Origin: Novosphingobium pentaromativorans US6-1
GTDB taxonomy: Bacteria; Pseudomonadota; Alphaproteobacteria; Sphingomonadales; Sphingomonadaceae
Assembly (NCBI RefSeq): GCF_000767465.1
Contig: NZ_CP009291.1
Location: 2,391,501 to 2,455,500, forward strand
Direction of reading: 5' to 3'
Length of the DNA: 64,000 nt
Shown here: piece after piece, positions 52,413 through 61,335 of the stretch
How the letters are laid out: each line of letters begins with the position of its first letter
Position numbering within the stretch: the first letter of the stretch is position 1
Made by a program: the position numbers and the translations under genes
Notes under the pieces: model-generated
What the model was told of the DNA's origin: nothing
Databases searched by the model: none
What the model saw: only the letters and a program-made list of their open reading frames with translations

Positions 52413-53119
52413 GGCCCCTGCTCGCGGCTCGGGCCGGTCTGGTCCTTGCGGCGCTTATGCCGGCGCCTGCGCTCGCCCAGGCCTATCAGTGCGCCGTGCC
52501 GCGCAGCATTGCCCCGGTGGGGCCGCAGGCGCCCGACGGCCCGGTCCGCAAGGTCGCCGTCGCGGGCTATACCCTCGCGGCAAGCTGGTCTCCCGACTAC
52601 TGCAAGATGAGCGGCGAGACGGATTCGATGCAGTGTTCGCGCCGCAATGGGCGTTTCGGCTTCGTCCTGCACGGCCTCTGGCCCGAAGCGGGCAAGGGCC
52701 CCGCGCCGCAGTGGTGCGCGACGCGGCCACTGCCCTCGCCCGACCTGCTGCGACGCCACTTGTGCATGACGCCTTCGGCCCGCCTCCTCGCCCACGAGTG
52801 GGCCAAGCACGGCAGTTGCATGACGAAGCGGCCCGAAACCTATTTCAAGGTCAGCGCGATTCTCTGGCGCTCGATCCGCTGGCCCGATGCCGATCGTCTC
52901 TCGCGCGAGGACGACCTGACGGTGGGCGATCTGCGCCGGGCCTTTCTCGCCGGTAATCCGGACTGGACGGCGGATCAGGTCGGCGTGGACGTCAGCCGCG
53001 GCGGCTGGCTGCGCGCGATCGAGCTTTGCTACGGCAAGGATTTCATGCCCCGGGCCTGCGACCGCAGGCAGTGGGGGCCCGCCGATTCCGCCCCGTTGAA
53101 GATCTGGCGGGGCCTGTAG
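52409..53119 (+). CDS. Ribonuclease T2 family enzyme
   Basis: A 236-residue secreted endoribonuclease. Signal peptide to about residue 24 (APALAQA). The two catalytic boxes are intact: CAS I FVLHGLWPE (H88) and CAS II HEWAKHGSC (H129, E130, H134). Eight cysteines suit the fold's disulfides. E. coli RNase I is the periplasmic counterpart. GTG start overlapping nadC is unusual company; functional link to NAD synthesis is not known. Confidence 0.93.
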   Translation: MRPLLAARAGLVLAALMPAPALAQAYQCAVPRSIAPVGPQAPDGPVRKVAVAGYTLAASWSPDYCKMSGETDSMQCSRRNGRFGFVLHGLWPEAGKGPAPQWCATRPLPSPDLLRRHLCMTPSARLLAHEWAKHGSCMTKRPETYFKVSAILWRSIRWPDADRLSREDDLTVGDLRRAFLAGNPDWTADQVGVDVSRGGWLRAIELCYGKDFMPRACDRRQWGPADSAPLKIWRGL

Positions 53120-53130
53120 GGCGACAAGGG

Positions 53131-53586
53131 CTACCTGCGGTCCCTGAAGAAAGCCCTGAGCATTTCCGCGGCTTCGGCTTCCCCCATGCCGGAATAGACT
53201 TCCGGACGGTGCAGGCACTGGTCGTGTTCGAATACGCGCGCGCCATGTTCGACCGCGCCGCCCTTGGGATCGGGTGCGGCGTAATAGAGCCGGGCGATGC
53301 GGGCGTGGGAAATTGCCCCGGCGCACATCGCGCAGGGCTCCAGCGTCACCCATAGCTCGCACCCTTCGAGTCGCTCATTGCCGAGAATCCGGGCGGCGGC
53401 GCGAATCGCTTCGATTTCTGCGTGGCTGGTCGGGTCGTGGCGTTCGCGCGGGCCGTTGCGGCCGGTGGCGATGACCTTTCCGTCCCTGACGATCACCGCG
53501 CCGATAGGCACTTCGCCCGAATCCGCGGCTTCCCGGGCTTGCGTCAGCGCCAGTTGCATGTATTCGGGGAGCGGCCAGCGAGTCAT
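53131..53586 (-). CDS. tadA: tRNA adenosine(34) deaminase TadA
   Basis: A 151-residue zinc deaminase that converts A34 to inosine in tRNA-Arg(ACG). Zinc site HAE (H55, E57) and PCAMC (C85, C88), with EVPIGAVIV and LYYAAPDPKGGAVEHG typical. Convergent with the RNase T2 gene. Confidence 0.94.
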   Translation of the reverse strand: MTRWPLPEYMQLALTQAREAADSGEVPIGAVIVRDGKVIATGRNGPRERHDPTSHAEIEAIRAAARILGNERLEGCELWVTLEPCAMCAGAISHARIARLYYAAPDPKGGAVEHGARVFEHDQCLHRPEVYSGMGEAEAAEMLRAFFRDRR

Positions 53587-53622
53587 GAGGACGCGCTAGC
53601 CTGCGAAAAACCGCGGCGCAAC

Positions 53623-53651
53623 TTGACGTTCACCTGGTGACTCGGTAAGGG
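53623..53651 (+). promoter_or_regulatory. Possible rpmB promoter
   Basis: TTGACG (53623-53628), 17-base spacer, TAAGGG (53646-53651), about 50 bases before rpmB. The -10 match is poor. Confidence 0.3.
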
Positions 53652-53700
53652 CGCGCCTTCCCGTACAAACGGCCAAGATTTTTTTCGAGCGAGAGTAGAC

Positions 53701-53985
53701 ATGTCCCGCATCTGCGAACTGACCGGCAAGGGTCGTCAGGTCGGCTGCAACGTCAGCCACGCCAACAACAAGACCAAGCGCGTGTTCCTGCCCAACCTTC
53801 AGAACGTCACGCTGATGTCGGAAGGTCTGGAGCGTAGCTTCAAGTTCCGCGTTTCGACGCACGGCCTTCGCTCGGTTGAGCACAACGGCGGCCTCGACAA
53901 CTGGCTGCTGAAGACTTCCGACACGAAGCTCAGCCCGCGCGCCGTCAAGGTGAAGCGCGAGCTGAAGAAGAAGCAGGCCGCCTGA
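53701..53985 (+). CDS. rpmB: 50S ribosomal protein L28
   Basis: A 94-residue ribosomal protein beginning [29 protein letters not shown] sequence, with RRFLPNLQ-type ([11 protein letters not shown]) and [18 protein letters not shown]; the terminal LKKKQAA is basic. Length is standard for the alphaproteobacterial form. It stands alone, not next to rpmG, and is followed by two hairpins. Confidence 0.95.
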   Translation: MSRICELTGKGRQVGCNVSHANNKTKRVFLPNLQNVTLMSEGLERSFKFRVSTHGLRSVEHNGGLDNWLLKTSDTKLSPRAVKVKRELKKKQAA

Positions 53986-53990
53986 TTTCC

Positions 53991-54008
53991 GGCTCCCTTC
54001 GGGGAGCC
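53991..54008 (+). terminator. Short hairpin after rpmB
   Basis: GGCTCCC / GGGAGCC with TTCG tetraloop, 5 bases after the rpmB stop, no T-tract. Confidence 0.5.
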
Positions 54009-54027
54009 TGACAAGGCACTGGTTCGA

Positions 54028-54060
54028 AAAAGGCGTGCGAGGGTTCCTCGCGCGCCTTTT
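54028..54060. terminator. Strong terminator after rpmB
   Basis: Fifteen-base stem AAAAGGCGTGCGAGG / CCTCGCGCGCCTTTT with one T-G wobble and a GTT loop; T-run on either strand, so it also serves the convergent gene. Confidence 0.85.
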
Positions 54061-54101
54061 CGCGTGTCTGACTGCTTTCCGGTACTTTTCCTGCGCGGTT
54101 C

Positions 54102-55088
54102 TCAGGGCAGGTCGCGTGGATCGACGGTGAGTTTCCAGAGCAGCGTGCGCTGGAAATCCGAGAAATTGTCGTCCGATATCAGCCACACGGTCAGGCGATC
54201 CTTGCCCTGCGGCACGGCGGCAAGGCCTTCGAAATTGTCGACCGGCAGGCTCGAGGCGATTCGGGCCACTTCCCTTGCGTGCCAGATCGCGCCGGGACGA
54301 ATCTCGACCGGGTCGGCGATGGCGATGCGCCCGGCGAATCGCTGCGGCATCGGCCAGACCAGCCGTCGCATCAGGATCAGCAGGCGGCCGTCGGGCAATT
54401 GCGTCATGTCGGTGGGACTGAAGCCTTTCGGCCCATCGAACGTGAAATGCCACGATTTCGGCCGCGTCGCGGGATCGCCCTCGAACACGACGGCGTCGTG
54501 TCTGCGATCCTCCAGCCGGCCCTTGAACGCCTCGCGCAGCAGGACGAATCGCCCATCGGCAAGGCGGGTCATGGCTTCCGGGCCGGAGTTCACGCCCCAG
54601 CGGCGAATCGCGCCGGGCCGGACCTTGGCTTCCACGTTCAGTTCGGGGCCGAGCCGAACGATGGAATTGGAGCCCTCCATGCCCAGCCAGATCGTGCCGG
54701 TACGCGGATCGCGCGTCGCCGATTCGACATCGCGATCGGCCTTGTCGTTCCAGCGGCTGATATCCAGGCTGCCGCTCGCCAGTGCGCCGGGTTTTTGGCC
54801 CGGCAAGGTGAAGCGCAAGTATCCGCCCGAATCGCCGACGGCGAGGAGCTGCCCGTCCGGCATCGCAAGCAGCGTCGAATAGCCGCCGAACCCGCGCGAC
54901 CTGCTGGCCATGTGCCACGCGCCTTCCAGTCGGAATGCGCCGAGGTGATACTGCGGGTCTGTTCCGGGGCGCGGCGTGAGGGCGACGTAGTCGAACGTCA
55001 TTTGCGCCAGGCGCGGCGCTCTGGGTGAGCGCAGCCAGGTGACGGCTGCAAGCAGGATCAGGAGCAGAAGGGCGATGCTGCGGTGCAC
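54102..55088 (-). CDS. Phytase-like esterase-activity family protein
   Basis: A 328-residue protein with an N-terminal membrane anchor or signal (ALLLLILLAAVTWL) and a beta-propeller-like body: GFGGYSTLLAMPDGQLLAVGDSGG, RDPRTGTIWLGMEGSNSIV and NFEGLAAVPQGKDRLTVWLISDDNFS. The last two are typical of the 'esterase-like activity of phytase' family, with conserved Asp/Asn. Substrate unknown; envelope location inferred. Confidence 0.82.
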   Translation of the reverse strand: MHRSIALLLLILLAAVTWLRSPRAPRLAQMTFDYVALTPRPGTDPQYHLGAFRLEGAWHMASRSRGFGGYSTLLAMPDGQLLAVGDSGGYLRFTLPGQKPGALASGSLDISRWNDKADRDVESATRDPRTGTIWLGMEGSNSIVRLGPELNVEAKVRPGAIRRWGVNSGPEAMTRLADGRFVLLREAFKGRLEDRRHDAVVFEGDPATRPKSWHFTFDGPKGFSPTDMTQLPDGRLLILMRRLVWPMPQRFAGRIAIADPVEIRPGAIWHAREVARIASSLPVDNFEGLAAVPQGKDRLTVWLISDDNFSDFQRTLLWKLTVDPRDLP

Positions 55089-55136
55089 AAGGGCTGGATA
55101 GTCAATCGCGCGCCGACGGCAAGGCCACTTCGTCGA

Positions 55137-56051
55137 TCAGTTCATCGGCCCGGTGAAAAGCAGGGGATCGAGCCTGTCGGACTGCCACTTGATGCTCCAG
55201 TGCAGGTGCGGGCCGGTAGCGCGGCCGGACATGCCGATCTTGCCGATCACCTGCCCCTGCTTCACGTGATCGCCTTCCTTCACAAGGATTTGCGAGCAGT
55301 GCAGGAAGGCGCTGTTGAGGCCCATGCCGTGGTCCAGCATCAGCAGGTTTCCTTCCAGCGTGAAGGGTTTTTCCGCCGCGAGGATGACGACGCCGTCCGC
55401 CGGAGCGACGAAGGGGGTGCCGCTTGTGCCGGAAGTTATGTCGATACCCGAATGGTAGCTGCCCGGTTCGCCGCGATAGATGCGCTGCGAGCCGAAGCGG
55501 CCCGAAATGCGGCCCTTCACTGGCCAGATGAAGCGCTGGCGCCACCCTTGCGCGCCGGTTTCCATCGCCCGCGCTGCATTGATGCGGTCAAGCTCGGGCT
55601 GCCGGATCTTCATGAAGGCTTCGGAGGGCCCGCCTGCGCGGCGCGGAATGTTGATTCGCTCGATGTGCCAGTCGCGCGGGGAGACGGTGAGCGTCTGGCG
55701 ATAGGTCGTGCCGTCCTTCATCCGTGCGGTGAGGATCTCCTCCGGCGCGGCATCGCGGTCGAACGCGGCGAACCAGGCGCCGTCCGGCGCGATTCGAACC
55801 GCTTCGCCGTCAAGCCTGAGGTCGGTGGTTCCCGCCGGGGCGACGCCGCGAATCCATCCGCCCTGGGTCATCTCGCCGGAGAAGGCAATTTCGGCCGGGC
55901 GCGGCGCTGCAGCCGGAGAGACCGGGGCAGTGGTCGAAGCATGGGCGGAACCGGCAGGTTCGACCATGGCGTTACCGGCAAGGATCAGGCCGCCAGCAGC
56001 GGCAAGGCCGCCAAGCTTCAGCCAGGCGAAACGCGTATGGAGGCCCTTCAT
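55137..56051 (-). CDS. M23 family metallopeptidase (periplasmic)
   Basis: A 304-residue exported protein with signal or anchor near residues 12-30 and a C-terminal M23 domain: SGRFGSQRIYRGEPGSYHSGID, GNLLMLDHGMGL, FLHCSQILVKEGD and GPHLHWSIKW. Zinc ligands H and D in YHSGID and the H of HLH are present. Region before it (residues 60-180) is beta-rich as in other M23 regulators or endopeptidases. It overlaps DUF2093 by four bases. Confidence 0.9.
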   Translation of the reverse strand: MKGLHTRFAWLKLGGLAAAGGLILAGNAMVEPAGSAHASTTAPVSPAAAPRPAEIAFSGEMTQGGWIRGVAPAGTTDLRLDGEAVRIAPDGAWFAAFDRDAAPEEILTARMKDGTTYRQTLTVSPRDWHIERINIPRRAGGPSEAFMKIRQPELDRINAARAMETGAQGWRQRFIWPVKGRISGRFGSQRIYRGEPGSYHSGIDITSGTSGTPFVAPADGVVILAAEKPFTLEGNLLMLDHGMGLNSAFLHCSQILVKEGDHVKQGQVIGKIGMSGRATGPHLHWSIKWQSDRLDPLLFTGPMN

Positions 56052-56251
56052 GCCTTCCCGAGGAGACGCCGGGTGGCAATTTCCGCGGTGGCATAGGGTT
56101 CCTGCCGCTCTACGCTCCAGTAGCGCAGGGCTTCGAGGGAGATCTTCTCACCGGTTACGGCGCAGGTGACGAAGTGGCCGGAGCTGATCATGCGGAACCC
56201 GTTGGGTCCGTAGCTGAGGGTTGCGGGACGTTCGGCAGATGACATGAGCAT
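56048..56251 (-). CDS. DUF2093 family protein
   Basis: A 67-residue protein matching DUF2093: LSYGPNGFRMISSGHFVTCAVTG, then ISLEALRYWSVERQEPYATAE. One cysteine only. Function unknown. It sits between xseA and the M23 gene, overlapping the latter by four bases, so the three are an operon. Confidence 0.85.
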   Translation of the reverse strand: MLMSSAERPATLSYGPNGFRMISSGHFVTCAVTGEKISLEALRYWSVERQEPYATAEIATRRLLGKA

Positions 56252-56277
56252 GGGTGATTTCTAGCAGAGCCTCGTGG

Positions 56278-57801
56278 TCAAAACAAATCGCCTTGTCGCG
56301 GCCGGTCCGGTTTCGTTCTTTCCGGTCCGGTCCCCCGCTTGCGCGGGGCGGCCACAGCGGGCGCGGGCTTGGGCGCAGGAGACACCGAATCGCCTGAACC
56401 GGTGGTGACCGGGAGATCCCCGTCACGGAATTCGAGAACCAGCGCCGCTTCCCGGGATGCCAGTTCGCGGCTGGTCACGGCCCTGCCCTCGGCCGTCTTC
56501 ACCAGGGCATAGCCGCGCTGCAGGGGCAGGCGCGGATCGAGCTGGGGCAGGACGCGCGAAACCGGGGCAAGGCTGTCGCGCGCCATCGACCAGCGGCGGG
56601 TGAGCAGGCGCGGCGTCAGGCCGGTGCGCGCCAACCTCTCGCTGCTCGCCTGCGCGCGGTGGCGCAGCAGCGCGAGCGGCCTGCCGACCGAGCCCAGGCG
56701 CTTTTCGGCGTTCGAAGCGCGGTCCTGCAGGCCGCGGCGCAGGCGATCGGTCAATTCGTCCAGCTTCTGCGTCTTCGCGGCGAGAATCGCATCCGGCTTC
56801 GGCAGGCGCTGGACGCGCGCTTCCAGCCTTTCGCGTCCCAGCGTGACCGGCCGGAGGGCGCAGCGGCGCTTGCGCAGGGCCAGCTCGTCGAGCGTCGCCA
56901 TCAGCTCTGCGCGCACCGGCACCGCGATTTCGGCGGCGGCGGTGGGCGTCGGCGCACGGCGATCGGCGGCATAGTCGCACAGGGTCGTGTCGGTCTCGTG
57001 TCCGACTGCGGAGATCACCGGGATCGAGCACTCCGCCACGGCGCGCACGACTGGTTCCTCGTTGAAAGCCCAAAGGTCCTCGATGGAGCCGCCGCCGCGT
57101 GCAACGATGACGAGATCGGGCCGCGGCACCGGGCCATCGGCGGGCATTTGCGAGAAGCCGCGCACGGCATTGGCGACCTGCGCAGCCGCGCCCTCCCCCT
57201 GCACCAGCACCGGCCAGACGAGCACGTGGCTCGGGAAGCGGTCTGCCAAGCGATGAAGGATGTCGCGGATCACCGCGCCGGTGGGTGACGTCACGACGCC
57301 AATGACCTTCGGCAGGAACGGCAGCTGCCGCTTGCGCTCGGGCGCGAAGAGGCCCTCCTCGGCCAGTCTGGCGCGCAGCTTTTCGAGCAGGGCGAGCAGC
57401 GCGCCTTCGCCTGCGATCTCCATCGAATCGATGACGATCTGGTACTTGGAGCGGCCGGGATATGTCGTCAGCTTGCCGGTTGCGATGACTTCGACGCCGT
57501 CTTCGGGACGAAAGGCGAGGCGCTGCGCATTGCCGCGCCACATCACGCCGTCGATTACCGCCTTGTCGTCCTTGAGTGCGCAATAGAGGTGGCCGGAGGC
57601 CGCGCGCTTCACGCCGGAAAGCTCACCGCGCAGGCGCACGAAGCCGAAACGGTCCTCGACCGTGCGCTTGAGCAGTGCAGAAATCTCGCTGATGGACAGC
57701 GGCGCGGCGTTGTCCCCGGCCGATTGCTTCGCTACCAGCCCACCCCTACGACCATCTCCATATTCGTCGTCATCGTAAGACTCATCGAAAGGCCGCGGCA
57801 T
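56278..57801 (-). CDS. xseA: Exodeoxyribonuclease VII large subunit
   Basis: A 507-residue large subunit of ExoVII, which degrades single-stranded DNA to oligonucleotides. OB domain from [18 protein letters not shown] (about 40-57); then [59 protein letters not shown], and [28 protein letters not shown]. The N-terminal 35 residues are acidic and low complexity. The ATG at 57801 overlaps the purD start in a shared CATG. xseB is not adjacent. Confidence 0.93.
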   Translation of the reverse strand: MPRPFDESYDDDEYGDGRRGGLVAKQSAGDNAAPLSISEISALLKRTVEDRFGFVRLRGELSGVKRAASGHLYCALKDDKAVIDGVMWRGNAQRLAFRPEDGVEVIATGKLTTYPGRSKYQIVIDSMEIAGEGALLALLEKLRARLAEEGLFAPERKRQLPFLPKVIGVVTSPTGAVIRDILHRLADRFPSHVLVWPVLVQGEGAAAQVANAVRGFSQMPADGPVPRPDLVIVARGGGSIEDLWAFNEEPVVRAVAECSIPVISAVGHETDTTLCDYAADRRAPTPTAAAEIAVPVRAELMATLDELALRKRRCALRPVTLGRERLEARVQRLPKPDAILAAKTQKLDELTDRLRRGLQDRASNAEKRLGSVGRPLALLRHRAQASSERLARTGLTPRLLTRRWSMARDSLAPVSRVLPQLDPRLPLQRGYALVKTAEGRAVTSRELASREAALVLEFRDGDLPVTTGSGDSVSPAPKPAPAVAAPRKRGTGPERTKPDRPRQGDLF

Positions 57802-59083
57802 GAATATCCTTCTTCTGGGCTCGGGTGGACGCGAACATGCGCTGGCCTGGAAGCTGGCGCAATCCCCGCGCTGCTCCACGCTTTATGCAGCTCCCGGAAA
57901 TCCGGGGATTGCCGAGGCGGGAACCTGCGTGTCGCTCGATGCCACCGATCATGGGGCGGTTATCGCCTTTTGCAACGAGAAGGAAATCGGTCTTGTCGTG
58001 ATCGGTCCGGAAGCGCCGCTGGTCGATGGACTTGCCGATTCCCTGCGGGCCGAGGGCATTCCCGTGTTCGGCCCGAGCAAGGCGGCCGCCCAGCTCGAAG
58101 GGTCCAAGGGTTTCACCAAGGACCTGTGCGAGCGCGCCGGAATCCCGACCGGTGGCTACGTGCGCGTCTCCAGCGAAGCGGACGGTCTGGCTGCGCTTGA
58201 GAAGTTCGGCGCGCCTGTCGTGATCAAGGCCGATGGCCTTGCCGCAGGCAAGGGCGTTACCGTCGCCATGACGATGGAGGAGGCGCAGGAAGCGGTGCGC
58301 GACATCTTCGCCGGCCGCTTCGGCGAAGCGGGCGCGGAAGCCGTGATCGAGGAATTCCTGGAAGGCGAGGAAGCCAGCTTCTTCGCCTTGACCGATGGCA
58401 GCACCATCGTCCCCTTCGCCTCGGCGCAGGACCACAAGCGCGTCGGTGACGGCGATACCGGCCCGAATACCGGCGGCATGGGCGCCTACAGCCCGGCGCC
58501 GGTGCTGACTCCGGCGCTGGAGGCAGAGGCAATGACGCGTATCATCGCGCCGACCGTCCGCACTCTCGCCGACGAGGGCATGCCCTATTCGGGCGTGCTG
58601 TTCCTCGGCCTGATGCTGACAGAGGATGGGCCGAAGCTGATCGAGTACAATTGCCGCTTCGGCGATCCCGAGTGCCAGGTGATGATGCTGCGTCTGGAAA
58701 GCGATCTCGTCGATATCCTCCAGGCCTGCGCCGAGAACCGCCTGGGCTCGATCCAGCCGCCGCGCTTTGCGAAGGATACCGCGTTGACTGTCGTCATGGC
58801 GGCCAAGGGTTATCCCGGCACGCCGGAAAAGGGCGGCAGCATCGCAGGGCTTGCCGCCGCGGAAGCCGATGGTGCCAAGGTATTCCATGCGGGTACGGCA
58901 CTCGAGGACGGACAGCTCGTCGCCAATGGCGGACGCGTGCTCAACGTCACCGCCCGTGGAGTCTCGGTCGGCGATGCGCAGGCGAAGGCTTATGCCGCCG
59001 TCGACGCGATCGACTTCCCGACCGGCTTCTGTCGCCGCGACATCGGTTGGCGCGAAGTGGCGCGTGAACAGAGCCAGGACTGA
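57800..59083 (+). CDS. purD: Phosphoribosylamine-glycine ligase PurD
   Basis: A 427-residue ATP-grasp enzyme of purine synthesis. Start [19 protein letters not shown]; substrate loop [21 protein letters not shown] [54 protein letters not shown] and [15 protein letters not shown]. Standard length. Divergent from xseA with overlapping start codons, so its promoter must lie inside xseA coding DNA. Confidence 0.95.
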   Translation: MNILLLGSGGREHALAWKLAQSPRCSTLYAAPGNPGIAEAGTCVSLDATDHGAVIAFCNEKEIGLVVIGPEAPLVDGLADSLRAEGIPVFGPSKAAAQLEGSKGFTKDLCERAGIPTGGYVRVSSEADGLAALEKFGAPVVIKADGLAAGKGVTVAMTMEEAQEAVRDIFAGRFGEAGAEAVIEEFLEGEEASFFALTDGSTIVPFASAQDHKRVGDGDTGPNTGGMGAYSPAPVLTPALEAEAMTRIIAPTVRTLADEGMPYSGVLFLGLMLTEDGPKLIEYNCRFGDPECQVMMLRLESDLVDILQACAENRLGSIQPPRFAKDTALTVVMAAKGYPGTPEKGGSIAGLAAAEADGAKVFHAGTALEDGQLVANGGRVLNVTARGVSVGDAQAKAYAAVDAIDFPTGFCRRDIGWREVAREQSQD

Positions 59084-59096
59084 CCGGAAGGCGGCA

Positions 59097-59621
59097 ATGC
59101 TGGAACGTGCCGGTGCCATTCTCAAGCTGGCGGTTGCCCTCGCGATCCTGATCGCGGGCTGCGGCGTCGGATTTTACTACGGCATTTTCCTGCCGAACCA
59201 TGCCGAGGTGCTGGAAGCGCGGCGCCAGGCAGAGGTCGAGGCGGAAGCCGAAGCGCGCCGCGCGGCGCAGCAGAGGCAGGCTGCCGAGGCGGCGCAGCGC
59301 CAGCAGGCCGCGCGGGTGGAGTACGAGGATTGCGTCAATTTCGCGCAGCTCAACTACAAGAACCGCTGGGCCAAGAGCTGCCGCGCCATGCACGAGAGTG
59401 ACGTGGCGGAGTTCCAGGACTGTCTGGACAACTTCTTCAGCACTGAGGAATCGTGCCGTCGGCGCCATCCGATCCGGCCCGAGCGCGGCTGTGCCCTGCC
59501 CTCGCAGATGGCCACCGCCCTTTCCGATGACCGCGACCGCGCCAAGGACCAGTGCCTTGGCAAGCTGCAGGCAAGCCAATCGGGCGGGCTTGGCGTTTCG
59601 GAGGATCCGGGTTCGTTCTGA
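59097..59621 (+). CDS. Membrane-anchored coiled-coil cysteine protein
   Basis: A 174-residue protein with one membrane segment at about 7-30 (KLAVALAILIAGCGVGFYYGIFL), then a 40-residue Ala/Glu/Arg/Gln coiled coil (EARRAAQQRQAAEAAQRQQ), then a domain with six cysteines: YEDCVNFAQ, KSCRAMH, QDCLDNFF, SCRRRH, GCALPSQM and DQCLGKL. Regular spacing suggests three disulfides, so the domain would face the periplasm. No family recognised. ATG 59097 follows GGAAGGCGG and lies 13 bases after purD. Confidence 0.7.
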   Translation: MLERAGAILKLAVALAILIAGCGVGFYYGIFLPNHAEVLEARRQAEVEAEAEARRAAQQRQAAEAAQRQQAARVEYEDCVNFAQLNYKNRWAKSCRAMHESDVAEFQDCLDNFFSTEESCRRRHPIRPERGCALPSQMATALSDDRDRAKDQCLGKLQASQSGGLGVSEDPGSF

Positions 59622-59659
59622 GCCCGTCGAGGTCCGCTCATCCTGAGCTTGCTGAAGGA
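59611..59659 (+). repeat. Degenerate sphingomonad-type dispersed repeat
   Basis: The sequence around CTGAGCCCGTCGAGG and CATCCTGAGCTTG, ending in CTGAAGGA, resembles a dispersed repeat that I recall from sphingomonad genomes, typified by CTGAGCCTGTCGAAG and CATCCTGAGCTTGTCGAAGG. It includes the stop codon of the upstream gene and lies between convergent genes. The identification is from memory of the pattern. Confidence 0.5.
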
Positions 59660-59666
59660 AGAAGGT

Positions 59667-60176
59667 TCAGCTGGCCTTTTCGCCTTCCAGCAGCAGCTTG
59701 ACCACCAGGGCAAGGCGCTTGGCGTCCTCTCTTGCGAGATGTTCCTTGGGCAGGCGCAGCTTGGCTTCCTCCAGCGCGGCAACGACCTGGGGCCGCGTGA
59801 AATTGTGCCGCACCAGGTACTCGCCGAGGAAGTGCACGGCGAAAGGCACAGGTGCCTTGAGGCCGTGTGCCAGCAGTTCGAGCCAGTAGGCATCGAGATC
59901 GGCGTCGGCATAGACTTCGCAATCGCCGACGAACCGGGCCATTTCCTTAAGGACCTGCGCGGCGGGAAGACCTTCCTTGCGCAGCATCTCGCGGCTGATT
60001 CCGTGGAGTTTCTCGGCCTCCTCGGACCAGTCCCAGTGGCGCCAGGCTTCCAGCGGGCGGATCAGCCAGGCGCGACTTTCTCCGTCGATCCGCGCGATGG
60101 CGACTTCGATAGGATAGGATTGGCCGTACTCGGGCAGGCAACTCGCCTCGAAATCGATCAGTGCCGGACAGCTCAA
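59667..60176 (-). CDS. 3'-5' exonuclease-like (DEDD) protein
   Basis: A 169-residue protein with LIDFEASCL at the N-terminus (D and E of Exo I), then EAEKLHGISREML. FVGDCEVYADADLDAYWLELLAHG is the Exo II region and AREDAKRLALVVKLLLEG the Exo III region. It looks like a short DnaQ-type exonuclease. No ATG is available near the motif, so a TTG at 60176, with GAGGAG ten bases before it, is the most likely start; longer frames back to 60272 overlap the adenosine kinase gene. Confidence 0.65.
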   Translation of the reverse strand: MSCPALIDFEASCLPEYGQSYPIEVAIARIDGESRAWLIRPLEAWRHWDWSEEAEKLHGISREMLRKEGLPAAQVLKEMARFVGDCEVYADADLDAYWLELLAHGLKAPVPFAVHFLGEYLVRHNFTRPQVVAALEEAKLRLPKEHLAREDAKRLALVVKLLLEGEKAS

Positions 60177-60190
60177 TCCGCGGGTGCTCC

Positions 60191-61198
60191 TCAGGTGAGT
60201 TTTTCTGCCATCAGTGCCTGCAGGCTCCGCTCTGGACGGGCCCCATAGTGCGAGATCACCTCGCAAGCGCAAATCGCGCCAAGTTTCAGGCTTTGTTCGA
60301 GATTCATGCCACGAACATGTGCAAAGAGGAAGCCCGCAGCGAAAAGGTCGCCCGCGCCGGTGGTGTCGACGACGCGCTCGATCGGCTCGGCCGATACCTC
60401 GGCGCGCTCGCCGCCCGACAGCGCCACTGCGCCCTCGGGACCGCGCGTGACCACCAGGACCGGGATCTTCGGCGCGAGCATGGCCAGGCCCGTCTCGAAA
60501 TCGTCGTTCTGCACAAGAGCGGCCATTTCATGCTCGTTGCAGAACAGCACGTCGATCTGGCCGTCATCGATGAGGGCGATGAAATCGTCGCGGTGGCGGT
60601 CGATCACGAAAGTCTCGGACGGGGTGAAGGCCACCTTGCGGCCCGCCGTGCGGGCAGCGGCGATGGCCTTGCGCATCGCGGCGCGCGGCTCTTCGGGATC
60701 CCACAGGTAGCCTTCGAGATAGAGCACGGCGGCCTTGGCGATGGTCGCTTCGTCGAGCGCTTCGGCGGGCAGGTAGTGCGAGGCGCCGAGGAAGGTGTTC
60801 ATCGTGCGCTGGCCGTCGGGGGAGACGAAGATCAGGCAGCGCGCCGTCGGCGGATCTCCGGCGCGCGCGGGGGTTTCGAACTCGATGCCGCCGGCGCGGA
60901 TGTCATGGGTGAAGACCTCGCCGAGCTGGTCCTGCGCGACCTGGCCGATGAATCCGCACTTTGCGCCGAGCGAGGCAAGCCCGGCCAGCGTGTTGGCGGC
61001 CGAACCGCCCGATATTTCGCGCGCGGGGCCCATGGCGGCGTAAAGATCGCGGGCCTGGTCGGTGTCGATCAGCATCATCCCGCCCCGGGCAAGGCCGAGC
61101 TGTTCGATCAGGCTGTCCTCGCAATTGGCGATGACGTCGATGATAGCATTGCCGATGGCGATGACGTCCAGTGTGGGCGCCACGGGGTTGGATGCCAT
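60191..61198 (-). CDS. PfkB-family adenosine kinase
   Basis: A 335-residue carbohydrate/nucleoside kinase. GGSAANTLAGLASLG near residues 64-78 is the first PfkB signature; the second, VVDTTGAGDLFAAGF near 280-295, has the catalytic Asp; QRTMNTFLGAS is typical of the adenosine-kinase subgroup. It phosphorylates adenosine to AMP with ATP. The 3'-5' exonuclease-like gene lies 14 bases downstream on the same strand. Confidence 0.88.
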   Translation of the reverse strand: MASNPVAPTLDVIAIGNAIIDVIANCEDSLIEQLGLARGGMMLIDTDQARDLYAAMGPAREISGGSAANTLAGLASLGAKCGFIGQVAQDQLGEVFTHDIRAGGIEFETPARAGDPPTARCLIFVSPDGQRTMNTFLGASHYLPAEALDEATIAKAAVLYLEGYLWDPEEPRAAMRKAIAAARTAGRKVAFTPSETFVIDRHRDDFIALIDDGQIDVLFCNEHEMAALVQNDDFETGLAMLAPKIPVLVVTRGPEGAVALSGGERAEVSAEPIERVVDTTGAGDLFAAGFLFAHVRGMNLEQSLKLGAICACEVISHYGARPERSLQALMAEKLT

Positions 61199-61335
61199 GT
61201 AGGGAAGGTCCTTGACTGATCGGATTGGGAAAAGACGATGCGGCCTGCCTACCGCGCGCCCTGTCGCTCCGCAAGCGCGCGGGCGAATTGCCCCCGTTGA
61301 CAGCGGCGCGGCGGCGCGCGATGCGCAGGCCAGCC

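Noticed and set aside
18491..57226. Other CACGTG cores as extra parS sites (for example near 18498, 40153, 55263, 57223)
   Set aside because: The flanking bases do not continue the GTTCCACGTGGAAC palindrome, so these are chance hexamers in coding DNA.
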